A stretch of DNA of 64,000 nt. Origin: Desulfuromonadales bacterium. Lineage in GTDB: Bacteria > Desulfobacterota > Desulfuromonadia > Desulfuromonadales > Syntrophotaleaceae. The DNA lies in the NCBI GenBank assembly GCA_030154185.1, contig JASKKK010000001.1, forward strand, positions 1 to 64,000. The letters are read 5' to 3'. How positions within the stretch are numbered: position 1 is the first letter of the stretch; each line of letters starts with the position of its first letter. Shown one piece after another: positions 38,178 to 51,575 of this stretch. A program made the translations under genes and the position numbers. The notes under the pieces were generated by a model, which searched no databases, was not told the DNA's origin, and saw only the letters and a list, made by a program, of their open reading frames with translations.

Positions 38178-41100
38178 CTAAGGGGTGTGCCGGCGCAGCA
38201 TTTCCGTAAAATCGCCAACGGCAAGGGGCGGACTGAACAGGTAGCCCTGGTAGCTGTCGCAACCGCATTTGCGCAGAAACTCCCGTTGCCGTTCGGTTTC
38301 CAGACCTTCGGCGACGGCTTGCAGGCCCAGGCTGTGGGCGATAGCGATGATACTGGTGGCAACTGCCGAAGCGCTGTCGTCCTCGGCGACATCGGCGATG
38401 AAGGAACGATCGATTTTGAGGCAGTCGACCGGGAAGCGTCGCAGGTAATTGAGGGACGAATATCCGGTGCCGAAATCGTCAAGGGCCAGGCTGACGCCCA
38501 GCTCATTCAGTTCCTGCATGGTTTTTGCCGCCGCTTGAGGATCGCGCATGATCATGCTTTCGGTCAGTTCCAGTTCGAGCAGTCGGGGGGGCAGTTCGGT
38601 TTCCTGCATAATGCGGCTTACCGTTGTCACCAGGTCGTCGTTACGGAACTGACGGGCGGAAAGATTGGCCGCAATGGGCACGACCTTCAGACCGGAAGCC
38701 TGCCAGGTTTTTATCTGTGCGCAGATCTCTTGCAGTACCCACTCTCCGATGGGCAGGATCAGACCGGTTTCTTCAGCCAGGGGAATGAATGTTCCTGGAG
38801 AAATCATGCCGCGAACCGGGTGCTGCCAGCGCAGCAGAGCTTCAGCACCTTCGATTTCATCGGTCGCCAGGTCGATTTTGGGCTGATAATGCAGCAACAA
38901 TTCGTCGCGCTCCAGCGCTCGGCGCAGGTCAGCCTCCATTTCCATCGCTTCATGGACGACCAGGTTCATTTCCGGGGCGTAGAGGCGGAAAGAGTTGCCT
39001 TCCTCCTTGGCCCGATACATGGCGATGTCGGCATTGCGGATCAGGGTTTCCTCGTCTCCGCCGTCCCGTGGGTAGATGCTGATGCCGAGACTTGCCGTAA
39101 CCGTGATTTCACGATCTCCGATCTGGAATGGGGCGGTGAGTTTGTCGAGGATCTTTTTGGCCACCTTGCCCACATCCTCCTCGTTGGCCACCTCCGCGAG
39201 GAGGATGACGAATTCGTCTCCTCCCAGGCGCGCGACGGTGTCCGCACCCCGTACCGACTCCTGCAAACGCTGGGCGGCAATCTGAAGAAGCCGGTCGCCG
39301 AAGCTGTGTCCGAGGCTGTCGTTGATGATCTTGAAGCGGTCGAGATCGAGCAGCAGGACCGCTACCAGGCGTTTCGACCTTTTGGCAAACAGAATCGACT
39401 GTTCGAGACGATCCTGCAACAGGGCGCGGTTGGCCAATCCGGTAAGATCGTCATGGGTGGCGAGGTGCTGCAGCTGTTCCTCGTATCTTTTGCGGTCGGT
39501 GATGTCCTCTTTGATGGCCAGGTAATGGCTGATGACGCCATTGGCGTCACGCACCGGCGAAATGGAGGTGTGCTCCCAGACAAGGGATCCATCCTTGCGT
39601 TTATTGTGAAATTCGCCGCGCCATTCCTTTCCAACGGTTATGGTATCCCAGAGGTCGCGATATTCCTCCGAGGAGGTTTCGCCCGACTTGAGAAAACGAG
39701 GATTTTTACCGATGACTTCTTCTTGAGAGTAGCCGGTGGTTTGGGTGAATTTGGGGTTGACGTATTCGATGTTTCCGTCGGGATCGGTCAGGACGACGGC
39801 CGTCGGGCTTTGTTCCACCGCCTGCGAGAGTTTACGCAAGGCATCTTCCTGACGTTTGCTCGTGGTAATGTCCTGAGCAATGCCGAGGTAGCCGACGGTT
39901 TTTCCACGAGGGGACCGCATGGCGGTAATTACCAGGGAGACGGCGATATGCATGCCGCTTTTTCCGACGTAGGTCCATTCCCGATGTTCGGCACCGGTAC
40001 GGGTGGCTCGCGCCATGAATTCTGCAAAGTTCGTTACGGGAGGTTCGCCGTCGGTCTTCAATTCCCGGTAGCTGGCTTTCAGTTCCGATTTCAGATGAAA
40101 AAAATCCGCTTTTTTGCATCCGACCATCTCTTCGGCGCTGTATCCCAGCATTTTTTCCGCGCCACGATTGAAGACCGTGATGATCCCTTCGGGATCGGTG
40201 GCGATAATGGATACCTCGGAGGCTGCATTAAGTACTCCCGACAGCAGGCGCGAAGTGCGCTCGATTTCCGCCGAGGCCAGTTTCTGCTCTTCAAACAGGC
40301 GCTGTAAGGTCAACCGTGCCTGCTGTGCTTCTTCCAGCAGGCGTGCTTTGTCCTGTTCCGCTTTACGGGTCTGCTCTTCTGCCAGGCGGCGTTCGGTGAT
40401 GTCGGACAGGGTTCCGAGCATGCGCAGCGGCTGTCCATGGGAATCATTTTCCACCAGCTTGCCTATGGAAAGGAACCATCTCCATGCACCGCAACAGGTG
40501 CGTTGCCGGAATTCCAAACAAAATTCCTCTGTTTTTCCGGAAAGATAGTCCTTAAAGGTTCCCAGGACTGCCGAGCGGTCCTCGGGATGGGTGCGCGCAA
40601 TCATATCCGCATTCGTTTCACGGAAGCCTTCCGGGTCGTAACCGAGCATCAATGCGTATTCGGCATTGACGATGATTTGCCCGGTCTGCAGGTTGAGGTC
40701 GTAAAGACCCAGGTGCGAAGCCTTGAGAGCCAGCCGCAGGCGTTCCTCGCTGGTCTGCAGGTCCCTGGATGTCTGGTCCCGGCGCCCGCGGATAACCATC
40801 AAAGTGCCGAGCATGGCCGTGGCCAGCGGGTAGATGAGGAGGACCGGCAGGGAGATGTAGCGCAAAACCCACAGTGCGGTTTCCCACGGCAACAACAGCA
40901 TGAGGGCCAGCATGACGACATGGATGACGATGCCGAAAAAATAGAGTTGCCACCAGGTCAACTCCTCCGTCGCGTTTCGGTGACGGTGTTTCCACAGAAT
41001 GCCCAGCGTTCCCGAGGCAAAGATGACGCCCACTCCGACCCACGCGGCAGCTCCGCCCTGGATAAGTCGGAAAAGCGCCGTCATGACCATGGCGATGATG

Positions 41101-41351
41101 GTCGGCACGGCGCCGAAAAAAAGCCCGGAAATGCCCAGAAGTACGGAACGCGTGTCGAATACGATCCCCGGCACGTACTGCCAGGGGGTCAGCATGAGGA
41201 TGATGCCGAGAAGGCCAAGGGACAGGCCGACAAAAATTTGCACGACCAGGCGGTGCCGCAGGCGATACCGACTGGTCATCACGTCATAGATGAACGCCAT
41301 GGCGAGCAGCAGGGCGGCGTTTTTCATCAGCTCGAAAAAGACATTATCCAT
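38178..41351 (-). CDS. 5TM-LYT + PAS/PAC + GGDEF + EAL c-di-GMP enzyme
   Basis: N-terminal LytS-type 5TM region; multiple PAS blocks; RLGGDEFVILLAEV; EGAEALLRWQHPVRGMISPGTFI and DDFGTGYSSLNYLRRFPVDCLKIDRSFI. Confidence 0.95.
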   Translation of the reverse strand: MDNVFFELMKNAALLLAMAFIYDVMTSRYRLRHRLVVQIFVGLSLGLLGIILMLTPWQYVPGIVFDTRSVLLGISGLFFGAVPTIIAMVMTALFRLIQGGAAAWVGVGVIFASGTLGILWKHRHRNATEELTWWQLYFFGIVIHVVMLALMLLLPWETALWVLRYISLPVLLIYPLATAMLGTLMVIRGRRDQTSRDLQTSEERLRLALKASHLGLYDLNLQTGQIIVNAEYALMLGYDPEGFRETNADMIARTHPEDRSAVLGTFKDYLSGKTEEFCLEFRQRTCCGAWRWFLSIGKLVENDSHGQPLRMLGTLSDITERRLAEEQTRKAEQDKARLLEEAQQARLTLQRLFEEQKLASAEIERTSRLLSGVLNAASEVSIIATDPEGIITVFNRGAEKMLGYSAEEMVGCKKADFFHLKSELKASYRELKTDGEPPVTNFAEFMARATRTGAEHREWTYVGKSGMHIAVSLVITAMRSPRGKTVGYLGIAQDITTSKRQEDALRKLSQAVEQSPTAVVLTDPDGNIEYVNPKFTQTTGYSQEEVIGKNPRFLKSGETSSEEYRDLWDTITVGKEWRGEFHNKRKDGSLVWEHTSISPVRDANGVISHYLAIKEDITDRKRYEEQLQHLATHDDLTGLANRALLQDRLEQSILFAKRSKRLVAVLLLDLDRFKIINDSLGHSFGDRLLQIAAQRLQESVRGADTVARLGGDEFVILLAEVANEEDVGKVAKKILDKLTAPFQIGDREITVTASLGISIYPRDGGDEETLIRNADIAMYRAKEEGNSFRLYAPEMNLVVHEAMEMEADLRRALERDELLLHYQPKIDLATDEIEGAEALLRWQHPVRGMISPGTFIPLAEETGLILPIGEWVLQEICAQIKTWQASGLKVVPIAANLSARQFRNDDLVTTVSRIMQETELPPRLLELELTESMIMRDPQAAAKTMQELNELGVSLALDDFGTGYSSLNYLRRFPVDCLKIDRSFIADVAEDDSASAVATSIIAIAHSLGLQAVAEGLETERQREFLRKCGCDSYQGYLFSPPLAVGDFTEMLRRHTP

Positions 41352-41649
41352 CAGCTTTAATCTCCACAGTGTCCGAGCCTGTCGGAGGATGGAAGATGTG
41401 AAATCGTGTTCGTGGTCGCTGGTGAAGGACGAAGGCTGTGAGCATAACAACTTTAAGCACGCTTGTCACGGCATGAAACTTTTGTCTGGGTTGGCTTGGA
41501 GTCATGGGAAAAAGGGTAAACTGGGGCGAGACTTGATACGGAAACGCTCGAAGCATTCACGCCGAACTTGTTGAAAAGGTGCAAAATGGTTAGTATGTAC
41601 CTTTGTGACAGGATCAAATCTTCGTTCCTCCCCTTGGAGACCGGTTCGG

Positions 41650-43938
41650 ATGATGGCAAAACGCAAGTTCAATAAAATTAAACTGTTCGCAATGATCGTG
41701 CTGGCCGGCTTGTTCGTCGCCGGTATTTATACGATCTATCTCGACTTCACCATCCGGGAACGCTTTGAGGGCAAACGTTTTGCTTTGCCCGCGAGGGTGT
41801 ATGCACGCCCCCTGGAGATCTATCCTGGGCTGCAACTCGAACCGGCCGAACTGAATGCCGAGCTTGCTCTGCTCGGTTACCGGCAGACCGCCAAGGCGGA
41901 CGAGCCGGGGACCTATCGCTGGCGGGGGCGGGAGCTTGACCTTACCACCCGCACCTTCGTGTTCGGGGACGGGCCCCAGCCATCCACAGCTTGCGTCGTG
42001 AGGTTTGCCGACTCGCAGATCGTAGCGCTGACCGACCGTTTCACAGAATCGAATCTGGATCTGGTCCGTCTCGACCCCGCTTTGATCGGCGGAATTTATC
42101 CCGGAGAAAACGAGGACCGCGTTCTGGTCAAGCTGGACGAGGTGCCGCAATCGGTCGTGGAAGCCTTGATCGCGGTTGAGGATCGTCGATTTTATCAGCA
42201 CCATGGCATCGATCCGCGCGGCATCGCCCGGGCTCTCTTTATGACTCTAAGCGGCAAGAGCGTTCAGGGCGGCAGTACCCTTACCCAGCAATTGATCAAA
42301 AACTTTTATTTGACTTCCGAGCGCACCGTGCGACGCAAACTCACGGAAATGGTCATGGCTGTTTTGCTGGAGATGCATTACAGCAAGGAAGAAATTCTCG
42401 AAACCTATCTCAACGAAGTCTATCTGGGGCAGGACGGCAACCGGGCCATTCACGGATTCGGACTTGCCAGCGCGTACTTTTTCGATAAACCCCTGCCTCA
42501 TCTCGGTCTCAGTGAAGGGGCTCTGCTTGTAGGCATGTTGAAGGGGCCTGCCTATTACAGCCCGCGCAAGCATCCCAAACGGGCCATGGAGCGTCGCAAC
42601 CTGGTCCTGGCCCAGATGGTCGATGCCGGGTTCATTTCCGAACAACAGTATCGCGACTTTCGGGCGACCCCTCTGGGCGTGGTCGACAGACCGCCGCGCG
42701 GCACATCCCCGTATCCCGCTTTTGTCGATCTGGTGCACCGTCAGTTGCAGCGTGATTATCGGGACGAAGATCTGCGTTCGGAAGGGCTGCAGGTTTTCAC
42801 CACTCTCGATCCCCAGGTGCAGCGCATCGCTGAAAAATCTTTGCAGGACCGATTGGCACGGCTGGAAAAAGCACGTGACATAGGTTCGGGGACGCTGCAG
42901 GGGGCGGCGGTGGTGACCGCCAACCAGAATGCCGAAGTTTTAGCCTGTGTCGGCGGGCGCGATCCGCGCTTCGAAGGCTTCAACCGGGTGCTTGATGCCC
43001 GACGGCCTGTCGGTTCCCTGATCAAGCCGGTGGTTTTTCTTACCGCCTTGCAGCATCCTACCCGCTACACCCTGGCAACCCTGCTCGACGACAGCCCCCT
43101 GACGCTAAAACAGCCCGGAGCCGAGGACTGGATGCCGCAGAATTATGATAAGCGTTTTCACGGCAATGTGCCGTTGCGTGACGCCCTGATGCATTCTTAC
43201 AACGTAGCCACAGCCAGACTCGGCCTGGCCCTTGGTGTCGATTCGGTTATGGCCAATGTCAGGCGATTGGGGCTGGATCGTGAAGTTCCCGCTTATGCTT
43301 CCGGCCTCTTGGGGGTTAACGCACTGTCCCCTCTGGAGGTTGCCCAAATCTATCAGAGCATTGCAAGCGGTGGTTTCCGTACACCTCTGCGCGCCATTCG
43401 CGAAGTGTTGACGGCCGAAGGGGATACGTTGCAGCGCTATCCCTTGAATGTCGAGCAGGTCATAGAGCCCGGTCCCAACTATCTGCTCACCACCGCCATG
43501 CAGGCCGTTGTGCATGAGGGGACGGCCCAGGGGTTATACAACCGTTTGTCTCCTGATCTGAACGTCGCCGGGAAGACCGGTACCACCGATGATTACCGCG
43601 ATAGCTGGTTCGCCGGATTCACCGGCGATAGTCTCGCCGTTGTCTGGGTCGGGCGGGACGACAATGAATCGACGGGGCTTACCGGCGCCAGTGGCGCCAT
43701 GGCGGTCTGGGGGGACATGATGGTGTCGATGGATCCGCTTCCCCTGGTGCTGTCGCAGCTGGACAATGTCGAGCGCCTCTGGATCGACCGATCCTCGGGG
43801 TTGCTGAGCAATGAAGGCTGTCCCGATGCCGTCGAATTGCCTTTTATCGTGGGTTCGGCACCGACCAAAAGCGCCTCCTGCGGACCTGGTTCGATGGGGA
43901 ATTCCATCAAAAACTGGTTTAAAAGGATATTTCAATGA
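41650..43938 (+). CDS. Penicillin-binding protein 1B-type bifunctional transglycosylase/transpeptidase
   Basis: AVEDRRFYQHHGIDPRGIARALF..GGSTLTQQLIKNFYLTSERTVRRKLTEM; RPVGSLIKPVVFLTAL; AGKTGTTDDYRDSWFAGFTGD. Confidence 0.96.
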   Translation: MMAKRKFNKIKLFAMIVLAGLFVAGIYTIYLDFTIRERFEGKRFALPARVYARPLEIYPGLQLEPAELNAELALLGYRQTAKADEPGTYRWRGRELDLTTRTFVFGDGPQPSTACVVRFADSQIVALTDRFTESNLDLVRLDPALIGGIYPGENEDRVLVKLDEVPQSVVEALIAVEDRRFYQHHGIDPRGIARALFMTLSGKSVQGGSTLTQQLIKNFYLTSERTVRRKLTEMVMAVLLEMHYSKEEILETYLNEVYLGQDGNRAIHGFGLASAYFFDKPLPHLGLSEGALLVGMLKGPAYYSPRKHPKRAMERRNLVLAQMVDAGFISEQQYRDFRATPLGVVDRPPRGTSPYPAFVDLVHRQLQRDYRDEDLRSEGLQVFTTLDPQVQRIAEKSLQDRLARLEKARDIGSGTLQGAAVVTANQNAEVLACVGGRDPRFEGFNRVLDARRPVGSLIKPVVFLTALQHPTRYTLATLLDDSPLTLKQPGAEDWMPQNYDKRFHGNVPLRDALMHSYNVATARLGLALGVDSVMANVRRLGLDREVPAYASGLLGVNALSPLEVAQIYQSIASGGFRTPLRAIREVLTAEGDTLQRYPLNVEQVIEPGPNYLLTTAMQAVVHEGTAQGLYNRLSPDLNVAGKTGTTDDYRDSWFAGFTGDSLAVVWVGRDDNESTGLTGASGAMAVWGDMMVSMDPLPLVLSQLDNVERLWIDRSSGLLSNEGCPDAVELPFIVGSAPTKSASCGPGSMGNSIKNWFKRIFQ

Positions 43939-44348
43939 CCAAGACCACGATCCTTCGATGGGCCTGTATAACCGTTGTGTTGTTGACGGGATGTACGGCA
44001 CTTCAGTCCCCCCCTCAACAGACCGAGCCATCCGCCAATAACGCCGTGGTGGCGTTACTCGGCAAGGCCCGGTTGCAAGGCGAGCAGGGACGCCTGCCCG
44101 AGGCCAGTGCCTCTCTGGAACGTGCCCTGCGTATCGAGCCGCGCAATCCGCTGCTGTGGCAGGAACTGGCTCGTGTGCGACTGGCCCAGGGACAATATCG
44201 GCAGGCGGAGAACCTCGCTGTAAAATCCAATACTCTCGGTTACGGAAATAGTGTCCTGTGCCGCGAAAACTGGCGCATCATCGGGCAGGCCCGCACCCGT
44301 CTCGGCGATCTGCAGGGAGCCCGGGAAGCATTCTCCAAGGCCGAGTAG
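43935..44348 (+). CDS. TPR-containing lipoprotein
   Basis: Lipobox VVLLTGCTAL; GRLPEASASLERALRIEPRNPLLWQELARVRLAQGQYRQAENLA; overlaps the PBP stop. Confidence 0.85.
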   Translation: MTKTTILRWACITVVLLTGCTALQSPPQQTEPSANNAVVALLGKARLQGEQGRLPEASASLERALRIEPRNPLLWQELARVRLAQGQYRQAENLAVKSNTLGYGNSVLCRENWRIIGQARTRLGDLQGAREAFSKAE

Positions 44349-44350
44349 CC

Positions 44351-44390
44351 TAAAAACAAATGGCCCGTGCGCTCCTGTACACACGGGCCA
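44351..44390 (-). terminator. Rho-independent terminator (ferritin; possibly bidirectional)
   Basis: TGGCCCGTG / CACGGGCCA stem; minus-strand downstream TTTGTTTTTAGG. Confidence 0.85.
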
Positions 44391-44418
44391 CCCCTTAATA
44401 AATTTCAGCTTACAGCTT

Positions 44419-44943
44419 TTACATCCCGGTAATGTTCATGCCGGTGGGGGGGGCAAAGGTACGCTGTCCCATCTCCTGGTCCATCATCATCAGACCGCGC
44501 CCGTCTCCAGCCAGTCTGTTCAATTTTTTCAGAACCAGTCCGAAGCTGGCCTCTTCCTCCACCTGCTCGGTGATAAACCATTGCAGGAAGATTTCGGTTG
44601 CGTGGTTGCCTTCCTGTTTCGCCAGCGTCATGAGTTGATTGATGCTTTCGCTCACGAATTGTTCGTGTTTCAAGGAAAAATCGAATACCCCCAGAGGGGA
44701 ATCGTAATCGGCCGGCGGGGCATCGATGGCACGCAGGGCTGCGCGACCACCGGCTTCGCAGATGTAGTCGAAGAATTTCTCTCCATGACACAGTTCCTCA
44801 AGGGCCTGCAGTTTCATCCAGTGGGCAAAGCCCGGCAGGTCTTCGGCTTCGAAATAGGCCGCCATGGCCTTGTAAAGATAGGCTGAATAAAACTCGTTTT
44901 TCATCTGTTCGTTCAAGGCATCCAGCAGTTTTTCGCTTAACAT
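44419..44943 (-). CDS. Ferritin
   Basis: MLSEKLLDALNEQMKNEFYSAYLYKAMAAYFEAEDLPGFAHWMKLQALEELCHGEKFFDYI...EIFLQWFITEQVEEEAS. Confidence 0.96.
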   Translation of the reverse strand: MLSEKLLDALNEQMKNEFYSAYLYKAMAAYFEAEDLPGFAHWMKLQALEELCHGEKFFDYICEAGGRAALRAIDAPPADYDSPLGVFDFSLKHEQFVSESINQLMTLAKQEGNHATEIFLQWFITEQVEEEASFGLVLKKLNRLAGDGRGLMMMDQEMGQRTFAPPTGMNITGM

Positions 44944-45242
44944 GAAAACCTCCTCTGTGTCGGAATGTCGGGAGAATATTTCTGCCATGATAAACTTTCA
45001 TCATTATCCAATAAGCGGAGCCGGATGTCCAGGTGACCCCACTAATCTTTACAGGCCTGTCCCTGCCGATCCTGATGGTTTGATCGGTTTCGAAAGGATT
45101 GTTCGACCTGGATATCGTCATGCTTTTGGGTCACCGGGCGCCTTTTCTTTTATACCCCGGGAAAACATGGCGTCCCTTAGGGTTTCAACTCAACGCCCTG
45201 CCCATACCAACCGGCACACCCCATGACGAATATCAAAATAAA

Positions 45243-45270
45243 AAGGGTTACGGCAAAAACCGTAACCCTT
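45243..45270 (-). terminator. Terminator downstream of tRNA-Arg
   Basis: AAGGGTTACGG-CAAAAA-CCGTAACCCTT; minus-strand downstream TTTTATTTTG. Confidence 0.85.
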
Positions 45271-45280
45271 TGATTTTATT

Positions 45281-45357
<77 letters not shown>

Positions 45358-45422
45358 GCGGACTCAACTGTATAACCCATCCCCGTAAAAATTGCAACGG
45401 CTAATTGTGCCGCCGCTCCGGT

Positions 45423-46463
45423 TCAGTCCGCCGACGCGGAGACATGCATACTGCTGTGCAGCATGAGCAATGCCACGGCGATCAACAGCAGGTTATAGAA
45501 CAGCAGGGCGCCCGCATGCAGCGGCACGGTCGGCATGACCAGGCACAGCCGCTCGATGAACAGACCGCCCAGAACGGTGCAGGATACTGCGGCAATCATA
45601 TGGCGGCTTTGCTTGACGGGGGCACCCAGCAACAGGATGAACGGAGCCAGGAAAAGGGCCAGCGGGAACAACCAGGCAAGCTCCCGTCCCGGGCTGTTGG
45701 AAATGATGTCGAGGATGTAACCGACCTCCTCAGGAAGATTGCCATACCACAACAGCAGAAACTGGGCGAAGAACAGACCTGTCCACAATACGCTGAAGCC
45801 GAACATCAACAGACCTATGTCGCGCAGGTGGTTGCCGACGGCAAGGCTGGTATCGCGGGTCTTGCCCTGGAAATAAAGCACCATCAATAAACCGCTGGCC
45901 GCCGTTGCGGCATACAGTGCTTCCGTAAAGAAATAGGCGCCAAGCAGGGTGCTGATCCATGGCCAGACCAGGGACATGACCCAGTCGAAGGCCGCCAGGG
46001 TCTGGCTGGTTACGAACAACAGCAGGTAGATTACGGCAGCCGGGCCGGTGGTCTGTCCGTCCAGGGAGCGTTTTGCCAGGTGGCGCCCGGCGAGAAAAAC
46101 CGCCAGTAGAATTGCGAGGTTGCGCAGCATGAAAAAAGGTCTGTTGAGCCACAGGGTGGGGTGATCCGTCCACGGATAGAGGTCGAGTTGCGGCCATAGA
46201 AACAGAAACAGCAGCGGCAGCAGCAATAACAGGGGATAGAGGGACAGCAGTTCGCGGCGCAGCGAGGCGATCCAGCGGGCGTTCACCAGTTCGCAGGCGG
46301 CCGCCAGGGCGATGCAGCCCTGGGCGATGCATGACCAGAAAAGGAGGGTCAATAAAAGCGATCCCGGTTTGCCCGACAGACCGAATTCGGTCAGGCCGAT
46401 AAGCAGAGCCGAGATGACCAGCAGTGCGTAAATGCCGGATTTGTTGAGCACCATGGAGGTCAT
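45423..46463 (-). CDS. actF: Alternative complex III subunit ActF-like (quinol:cytochrome c oxidoreductase membrane subunit)
   Basis: Polytopic; WLNRPFFMLRNLAILLAVFLAGRHL, TLAAFDWVMSLVWPWISTLLGAYFF; last gene of the act-like cluster. Confidence 0.82.
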   Translation of the reverse strand: MTSMVLNKSGIYALLVISALLIGLTEFGLSGKPGSLLLTLLFWSCIAQGCIALAAACELVNARWIASLRRELLSLYPLLLLLPLLFLFLWPQLDLYPWTDHPTLWLNRPFFMLRNLAILLAVFLAGRHLAKRSLDGQTTGPAAVIYLLLFVTSQTLAAFDWVMSLVWPWISTLLGAYFFTEALYAATAASGLLMVLYFQGKTRDTSLAVGNHLRDIGLLMFGFSVLWTGLFFAQFLLLWYGNLPEEVGYILDIISNSPGRELAWLFPLALFLAPFILLLGAPVKQSRHMIAAVSCTVLGGLFIERLCLVMPTVPLHAGALLFYNLLLIAVALLMLHSSMHVSASAD

Positions 46464-46897
46464 GACGCCTCCTCGTCGTTGATAGTGAGTACGAAGCGCG
46501 GATCGAAAGGGTCGTCGCTGACCAACGGACCGGGGTCGGGCAGGCGGGAAAGCCATAAAAAACCGGCGAAGCAGGACAGGGACCCTATCAGGATGGTCAG
46601 CAGGTAGCCTATGAGCAGAAACGGTGGAACCGAGACGATCGGCTTGCCGCCGGTCACTATGGGCCAGTCGACAGAGGTAAGCATGGCCAGCAGAAATCCG
46701 CCGCCGAAGCCGGCCAGCCCGCCGCCAAGGGCGAAATAACGCAGGCGGCTTGGACGGCCGATGAGCAACTCTTCCGCCTCATGCAGGTGGAAGGGCAGAC
46801 GGGCTCGCAGCCGACGGCGCGGAATGCCGGCATTCAGCTGGGCGCGCAGTTCTTCCAGAAAGGCGTCCGGCGTATCGAAATAGAGCTGGCGTGGCAT
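46460..46897 (-). CDS. actD: Alternative complex III subunit ActD-like (DUF3341)
   Basis: FHLHEAEELLIGRPSRLRYFALGGGLAGFGGGFLLAMLTSVDWPIVTGGKPIVSVPPFLLIGYLLTILIGSL. Confidence 0.88.
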   Translation of the reverse strand: MPRQLYFDTPDAFLEELRAQLNAGIPRRRLRARLPFHLHEAEELLIGRPSRLRYFALGGGLAGFGGGFLLAMLTSVDWPIVTGGKPIVSVPPFLLIGYLLTILIGSLSCFAGFLWLSRLPDPGPLVSDDPFDPRFVLTINDEEAS

Positions 46898-46898
46898 G

Positions 46899-48191
46899 TC
46901 AACGCTCCTTCAATTCGGTGATGGACAGTACCGGCAAGGTTTTGACGAAAACCAGAAATGCCGCGAAAAACAGTCCGAAGCTGCCCAGAGTGATGCCGCA
47001 TTCGACCGGGGACGGCAGATAATTGCCCCAGTTATAGGGATCGAAATCGCGGGCCAGAGAGCAGACCACGATGACGAAGCGTTCCAGCCACATGCCGACG
47101 TTGACCAAAAGGCTCAGAACGAACAGGAATGCCAGGCTGCGCCGCAGACGGCGTATGAACAACAGTAGCGGCAAGACGGCATTACACATGATCATGATCC
47201 AGAACAACAGGCTGTAATGCCCCAGAGCGCGGAAGCGGAACTGCTCCATTTCGAACAGGTTTTCGCCGTAAAACGCCATGCCGTGCTCAATCACGTAGGA
47301 AAACCCGACAATCAGGGACGTCAGCAACAGGATCTTGGCGATGGCTTCGATATGATCGATGGGGATGTGTTCTTGCAGGTTCAGCACGCGACGCATGGGT
47401 ATGACCAGGGTGAGGACCATGGCCGTGCCCGAAAAGATCGCGCCGGCGACGAAATAAGGGGCGAAAATGGTGGTATGCCATCCCGGGATGATGCTGACGG
47501 CGAAATCCCAGGATACGATGGAATGCACCGAAGCTACCAGCGGTGTGGCGAATGCGGCCAGAAACATGTAAAGGCGTCCGTAGTGGCGCCATTGCCGTAG
47601 GTTTCCGGTCCACCCCAGAGAAAGGATGCGATACAACTTCCCCGCCCGGCCGCTGCGGTGGCGGGCGGCGATGGCCAGATCGGGCATCAGGCCCACGTAG
47701 AAAAAGACCAGGCTGACCAGGAAGTAGGTGGAGACGGCGAACACATCCCAGATCAGCGGAGATCGGAAGTTGACCCACAGCTGGCGCTGGTTGGGGTACG
47801 GGAAGAGATAGTAAAAACGCCATACCCGTCCCAGATGAATGAGGGGGAACAGGCCTGCCACCATGAGGGCGAAGATGGTCATGGCTTCGGCGGCGCGGTT
47901 GAAGCTGGTGCGGAAGCGGGCGCGGAAGATGAACAGCACCGCCGAAATCAGAGTGCCGCTGTGGGCAATACCGACCCAGAAAACGAAGTCGGTGATATAC
48001 ACTCCCCAGCCGACGGGGTGGGTGATGCCGGCCACTCCCATGCCGTGCATGATCTGGTAAGCCCAGAGCGCCAGACCTCCGGCAAACAGCAGGCCGGCAA
48101 GACCGAGGCCGGTCAGCCAGGCAGGGCCGGGGCGGCGCATGGCTGTCAGTACATCGGTTTCAACCTGTGGGGCGGAAATGTCGTTGTTCAT
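46899..48191 (-). CDS. actC: Alternative complex III subunit ActC-like (NrfD family)
   Basis: GWGVYITDFVFWVGIAHSGTLISAVLFIFRARFRTSFNRAAEAMTIFALMVAGLFPLIHLGR..W; SIVSWDFAVSIIPGWHTTIFAPYFVAGAIFSG. Confidence 0.92.
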   Translation of the reverse strand: MNNDISAPQVETDVLTAMRRPGPAWLTGLGLAGLLFAGGLALWAYQIMHGMGVAGITHPVGWGVYITDFVFWVGIAHSGTLISAVLFIFRARFRTSFNRAAEAMTIFALMVAGLFPLIHLGRVWRFYYLFPYPNQRQLWVNFRSPLIWDVFAVSTYFLVSLVFFYVGLMPDLAIAARHRSGRAGKLYRILSLGWTGNLRQWRHYGRLYMFLAAFATPLVASVHSIVSWDFAVSIIPGWHTTIFAPYFVAGAIFSGTAMVLTLVIPMRRVLNLQEHIPIDHIEAIAKILLLTSLIVGFSYVIEHGMAFYGENLFEMEQFRFRALGHYSLLFWIMIMCNAVLPLLLFIRRLRRSLAFLFVLSLLVNVGMWLERFVIVVCSLARDFDPYNWGNYLPSPVECGITLGSFGLFFAAFLVFVKTLPVLSITELKER

Positions 48192-48226
48192 AATGAAACG
48201 TTTCCCTCTTGCGTTTGACGACGAAT

Positions 48227-51010
<2,784 letters not shown>

Positions 51011-51022
51011 GGCCGATCCGTT

Positions 51023-51568
51023 CTATTTGTGACAGGTGGCGCAGTCGCGCGGCGCTCCCCGGGAGCGATGGCAGGAGATGCACCATCCCATTTTGAGGGA
51101 ACGGACGCGTTGCACTTCAAGCATCCGCTCTACCGCTCCGTGACAGGCGGCACAGGGTTGTTCCGCCTGGATGTGTCGTTGATGAGTGAAATGAATAAAG
51201 TCGGGCAGGTTGTGCAGTCTTTGCCAACGCACCGGTTCGCCGCGACGTTCATAACCCAGCAGCTTTTCGATTTCCGGCCTGTCGGTGGCGATGGCCCGAT
51301 GGCAGGACAGACACACGGACAGAGCCGGTACCCCGGCGCTCGCTTCCTGTTTCACTCCGCTATGGCAGAAGTCGCAGGCGAGATTCAGTTTGTCGGCATG
51401 AGTGGTATGGGGAAAAGCTATGGGCTGTGTTGTCGGGGGTGCGAAAAAACCACGCACAAGGCTCGCCGACAAGGTTGCCAGCACAAGCAGGGCGAAATAG
51501 GAGAATACAGCCAGGCAGAAAAGTTTTCTTAGCCGTGTTCCGGGTCGTTTCGGCGCCTTGTCACTCAT
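51023..51568 (-). CDS. actA: Alternative complex III subunit ActA-like pentaheme cytochrome c
   Basis: Five CXXCH motifs (CDFCH, CLSCH, CAACH, CISCH, CATCH) with N-terminal TM. Confidence 0.88.
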   Translation of the reverse strand: MSDKAPKRPGTRLRKLFCLAVFSYFALLVLATLSASLVRGFFAPPTTQPIAFPHTTHADKLNLACDFCHSGVKQEASAGVPALSVCLSCHRAIATDRPEIEKLLGYERRGEPVRWQRLHNLPDFIHFTHQRHIQAEQPCAACHGAVERMLEVQRVRSLKMGWCISCHRSRGAPRDCATCHK

Positions 51569-51575
51569 CTGGGCC

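Noticed and set aside
38175-40307. 710-aa plus-strand ORF opposite the GGDEF/EAL gene
   Set aside because: Antisense shadow ORF in high-GC coding DNA; low-information composition, no domain pattern; the minus-strand product is unmistakable.
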